Of a stretch of DNA of 5,632 nucleotides, positions 3,713 to 5,632 are shown piece after piece. Origin of the DNA: Methanolobus sp. UBA474 (GTDB taxonomy: Archaea > Halobacteriota > Methanosarcinia > Methanosarcinales > Methanosarcinaceae). Within the stretch, counting starts at the first letter, position 1; every line of letters begins with the position of its first letter. The notes beneath the pieces are model-generated. The model saw only the letters and a list, made by a program, of their open reading frames with translations, searched no databases and was not told the origin of the DNA. A program made the translations under genes and the position numbers. The DNA is taken from contig DANZ01000014.1 of NCBI GenBank assembly GCA_002501695.1, positions 642-6,273 of the forward strand, written 5' to 3'.

Positions 3713-5632
3713 TCAGGCCTGGGAATATATCCCATCAAGAGGCCCGGTCTCAATATCCTGCCCTATCAGTGCTATCTCATCCCCCATCTCCTGCAGTAGT
3801 GCCTCCACCCCGGCATCATCGGAATCCTTCCATCCTTCCAGCTGCGCCGCCATTTCTGCCAGGATATTGCAGCCGATATTAAGCGCGCTGCCCCTTACCT
3901 TATGGGCTCGCCTCCTTACTTCCTGCATGTCCTTCTGTGAATATGCCGCCTTTATATCCTCCAGGCCCCGGGCAAAGGTGGTCATTGCTATTGAGGTGAG
4001 CATATTGAACACCTCCAGGTCGCCGTCAATATTGGCCAGCAGCTGCTCTCTTTTAAAGCGTTCCGGGCCGCCGCTGTTAACGCAACCTTTACTGCCGGTG
4101 CCGGAGGACCCGGAGGCACATCCGCATTCCGGCAGCCATCTTTGCAGGACATCCCGGATAGTGCCGGCCACAACGGGCTTGGTGATGTAATCATCCATGC
4201 CTGCCTCCAGGCAACGCTCCCTCTCTCCTTTGACTGTGCCTGCGGTCAGGGCTATTATCGGGACGCGGCCTGCGGTACCGTTCTCTGTTTTCCGGATGGC
4301 CCGGGCCGCCTCATATCCGCTCAGTCCTGGCATCTGGATATCCATGAACACCAGGTCCGGCTGTGCGCTTTTGAACTTAAGGACCGCCTCGTTGCCGTCC
4401 ACGGCTTTGATCATCTCTGCGTCCGGCAGACACACTGAAAGGATAGCGGATGCAAGGACCATGTTGACCTCATTGTCCTCAGCGACCATGATCCTGTACC
4501 TGCCATGCATTACAGGCCCTTGCGGCCCGGCAGGGCACTCACGGTCTGTAAGGCCGTCTTCAGGACAATATGCATGTGCGATCGTTTCGAAGAACTGCGA
4601 CATCCTGACAGGCTTGGCCAGGAGACAGCGGATACCCGGCTCGCCGGGATCCTTATGAACAGATGAGCTTTCCGAAGAGCCGTGCAAAAGTATGAACGCC
4701 TGCTTCCCGGAAGTGAAACCGGGTCTCTCACGCATGATACGCACAAGTTCAGGGCCGTCCATGGAGGGCATATCCTGATCAACGATAACAAGATCATAGT
4801 CCATCTTCGCATCGACCATATCCAGCGCCGCTGCGCCATCGGCTGCAACATCAGCCCTGATGCCCGCGGACAGCAGCATATTCGCAAGGATAGAGCAGCT
4901 GGCAGCATTATCATCCACTATAAGGACCCTGCGCACATTTGAAAGGTCGTGGTGTGCAGCGGTCCCGCCGGCCTCTGCCGGGAACCTGACAGTGAAGCGG
5001 AATGTGCTCCCTTTCCCGGACTCGCTCTCAAGCTCAAGCCCGGAGCCCATTTTCCCAAGCAGCATGTTCGAGATGGTCAGGCCAAGCCCGGTCCCGCCGT
5101 ATTTGCGGGTGATCGACCCGTCTGCCTGTGAGAACGAATCGAATATCCTGGACTGGCTCTCCTTTGCAATACCTATCCCCGTATCCCTTACCGAGAATGT
5201 GAGCTCCGCTGCGTCAGTGCCGGGGACCGGCGAGGCTTCTACCTTCAGCTCTACCTCGCCGTGCTCGGTGAACTTCACCGCATTGCCCAGAAGGTTCACA
5301 AGCACCTGCTTCAGTCTCAGGCGGTCGGCAACGATATAGCGGGGCAGGTCTGCAGATATGTTCAGCAGCAGTTCAAGCCCCTTCTCATGCGCCCTGTATT
5401 TCACGATGTCCATGATCTGTTCACATAGCTCGACGAGATCGGTCTTCTCAGGATCGAGGTCCAGTTTGCCGGCCTCTATCTTGGACAGGTCCAGCACATC
5501 GTTGATCAGGTCCAGCAATGAGATAGCCGACGAATACACCGCTTGCATATACTGCATTTGCGATCCTGTCAGGTCTGTCTGCATGAGCAGGTCCGAGAAC
5601 CCGATCACCCCGTTAAGAGGCGTGCGCATCTC
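3713..5632 (-). CDS. Tripartite hybrid sensor histidine kinase (HisKA-HATPase-REC-REC-HPt), N-terminus outside window
   Basis: The frame runs from the right edge to TGA at 3715-3713. It shows 639 residues, beginning with the glutamate of an H-E-M-R-T-P-L-N-G H-box, so the phosphoacceptor histidine should be the codon just outside. Numbering from the next residue (M, 5629-5627): the rest of HisKA to about 65; HATPase about 95-217 with N-box N112/N116, G1 DTGIGI (149-154), F-box FDSFSQAD and G2 GGTGLG (178-183). Receiver 1 (about 233-352) has D239/D240, phosphoacceptor D284 and K339, but histidine H316 where Thr/Ser is usual. Receiver 2 (about 378-500) is canonical with E384/D385, D430, T462 and K484. 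After a Ser/Gly/Cys linker (501-522), an HPt domain has H576 in AHKVRGSA. This is the BarA/EvgS-type multistep phosphorelay plan, ATP-dependent and probably membrane-linked or cytosolic depending on the unseen sensor. No effector domain is present, so the signal must pass from HPt to a separate response regulator. Confidence 0.96.
   Translation of the reverse strand, partial: EMRTPLNGVIGFSDLLMQTDLTGSQMQYMQAVYSSAISLLDLINDVLDLSKIEAGKLDLDPEKTDLVELCEQIMDIVKYRAHEKGLELLLNISADLPRYIVADRLRLKQVLVNLLGNAVKFTEHGEVELKVEASPVPGTDAAELTFSVRDTGIGIAKESQSRIFDSFSQADGSITRKYGGTGLGLTISNMLLGKMGSGLELESESGKGSTFRFTVRFPAEAGGTAAHHDLSNVRRVLIVDDNAASCSILANMLLSAGIRADVAADGAAALDMVDAKMDYDLVIVDQDMPSMDGPELVRIMRERPGFTSGKQAFILLHGSSESSSVHKDPGEPGIRCLLAKPVRMSQFFETIAHAYCPEDGLTDRECPAGPQGPVMHGRYRIMVAEDNEVNMVLASAILSVCLPDAEMIKAVDGNEAVLKFKSAQPDLVFMDIQMPGLSGYEAARAIRKTENGTAGRVPIIALTAGTVKGERERCLEAGMDDYITKPVVAGTIRDVLQRWLPECGCASGSSGTGSKGCVNSGGPERFKREQLLANIDGDLEVFNMLTSIAMTTFARGLEDIKAAYSQKDMQEVRRRAHKVRGSALNIGCNILAEMAAQLEGWKDSDDAGVEALLQEMGDEIALIGQDIETGPLDGIYSQA

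Noticed and set aside
3430..5339. Plus-strand open frames opposite the kinase (for example 3430-3882, 4197-4658, 4860-5339)
   Set aside because: They are antisense to a kinase with every domain motif intact, and their translations are Ser/Pro/Arg-rich with no family resemblance.

Overview
The window looks archaeal, most likely a methanogen-type euryarchaeote (Methanosarcinales/Methanocellales-like; inference, moderate confidence). The reasons are the heavy use of ATA, AGA and AGG codons in GC-rich genes, AT-rich intergenic islands with TATA-box-like sequences, Shine-Dalgarno sites of the AAGGAG and GGTGAT type, and a large phosphorelay-type histidine kinase of a sort known in these archaea. 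No rRNA, tRNA, CRISPR array or intact insertion sequence was found.

Layout. Positions 1-252 (+) are the 3' end of a UbiA-family prenyltransferase that resembles the C-terminus of protoheme IX farnesyltransferase. Converging on it, only 21 bp away, is a tight three-gene operon on the minus strand. From its upstream end this runs: an unrecognised 456-residue protein with an N-terminal membrane hairpin (2465-1095), a PspC-domain membrane protein with a LiaI/LiaF-like membrane tail (1084-614), and a 111-residue membrane protein that repeats the same LiaI/LiaF-like segment (609-274). The spacers are 10 and 4 nt, and each downstream gene has a good ribosome binding site inside or against the end of the gene before it. 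The operon promoter probably lies in an AT-rich island at about 2530-2575, which also holds a perfect 9-1-9 palindrome that could be an operator.

From 2466 to 3712 (1.25 kb) there is no large recognisable gene. This stretch holds the promoter/palindrome, a section with no convincing gene (about 2576-3130), a possible 51-residue ORF (3286-3131) containing an 11-bp inverted repeat, a second AT-rich promoter-like island (about 3345-3410), a second 11-bp inverted repeat (3424-3491), and a 40-residue Cys/His zinc-binding-type microprotein gene (3634-3512).

From 3713 to the right edge (minus strand) runs the C-terminal part of a tripartite hybrid histidine kinase: HisKA, HATPase, two receivers and HPt. 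The window cuts the gene one codon after the expected phosphoacceptor histidine. A compound hairpin begins 21 nt after its stop codon. The next downstream structure, the 11-bp repeat, begins 20 nt after the stop of the microprotein gene.

How the genes may work together: the PspC operon suggests envelope monitoring or membrane-stress physiology, and the kinase is a multistep phosphorelay sensor. Nothing in the sequence links the two beyond proximity and shared strand.
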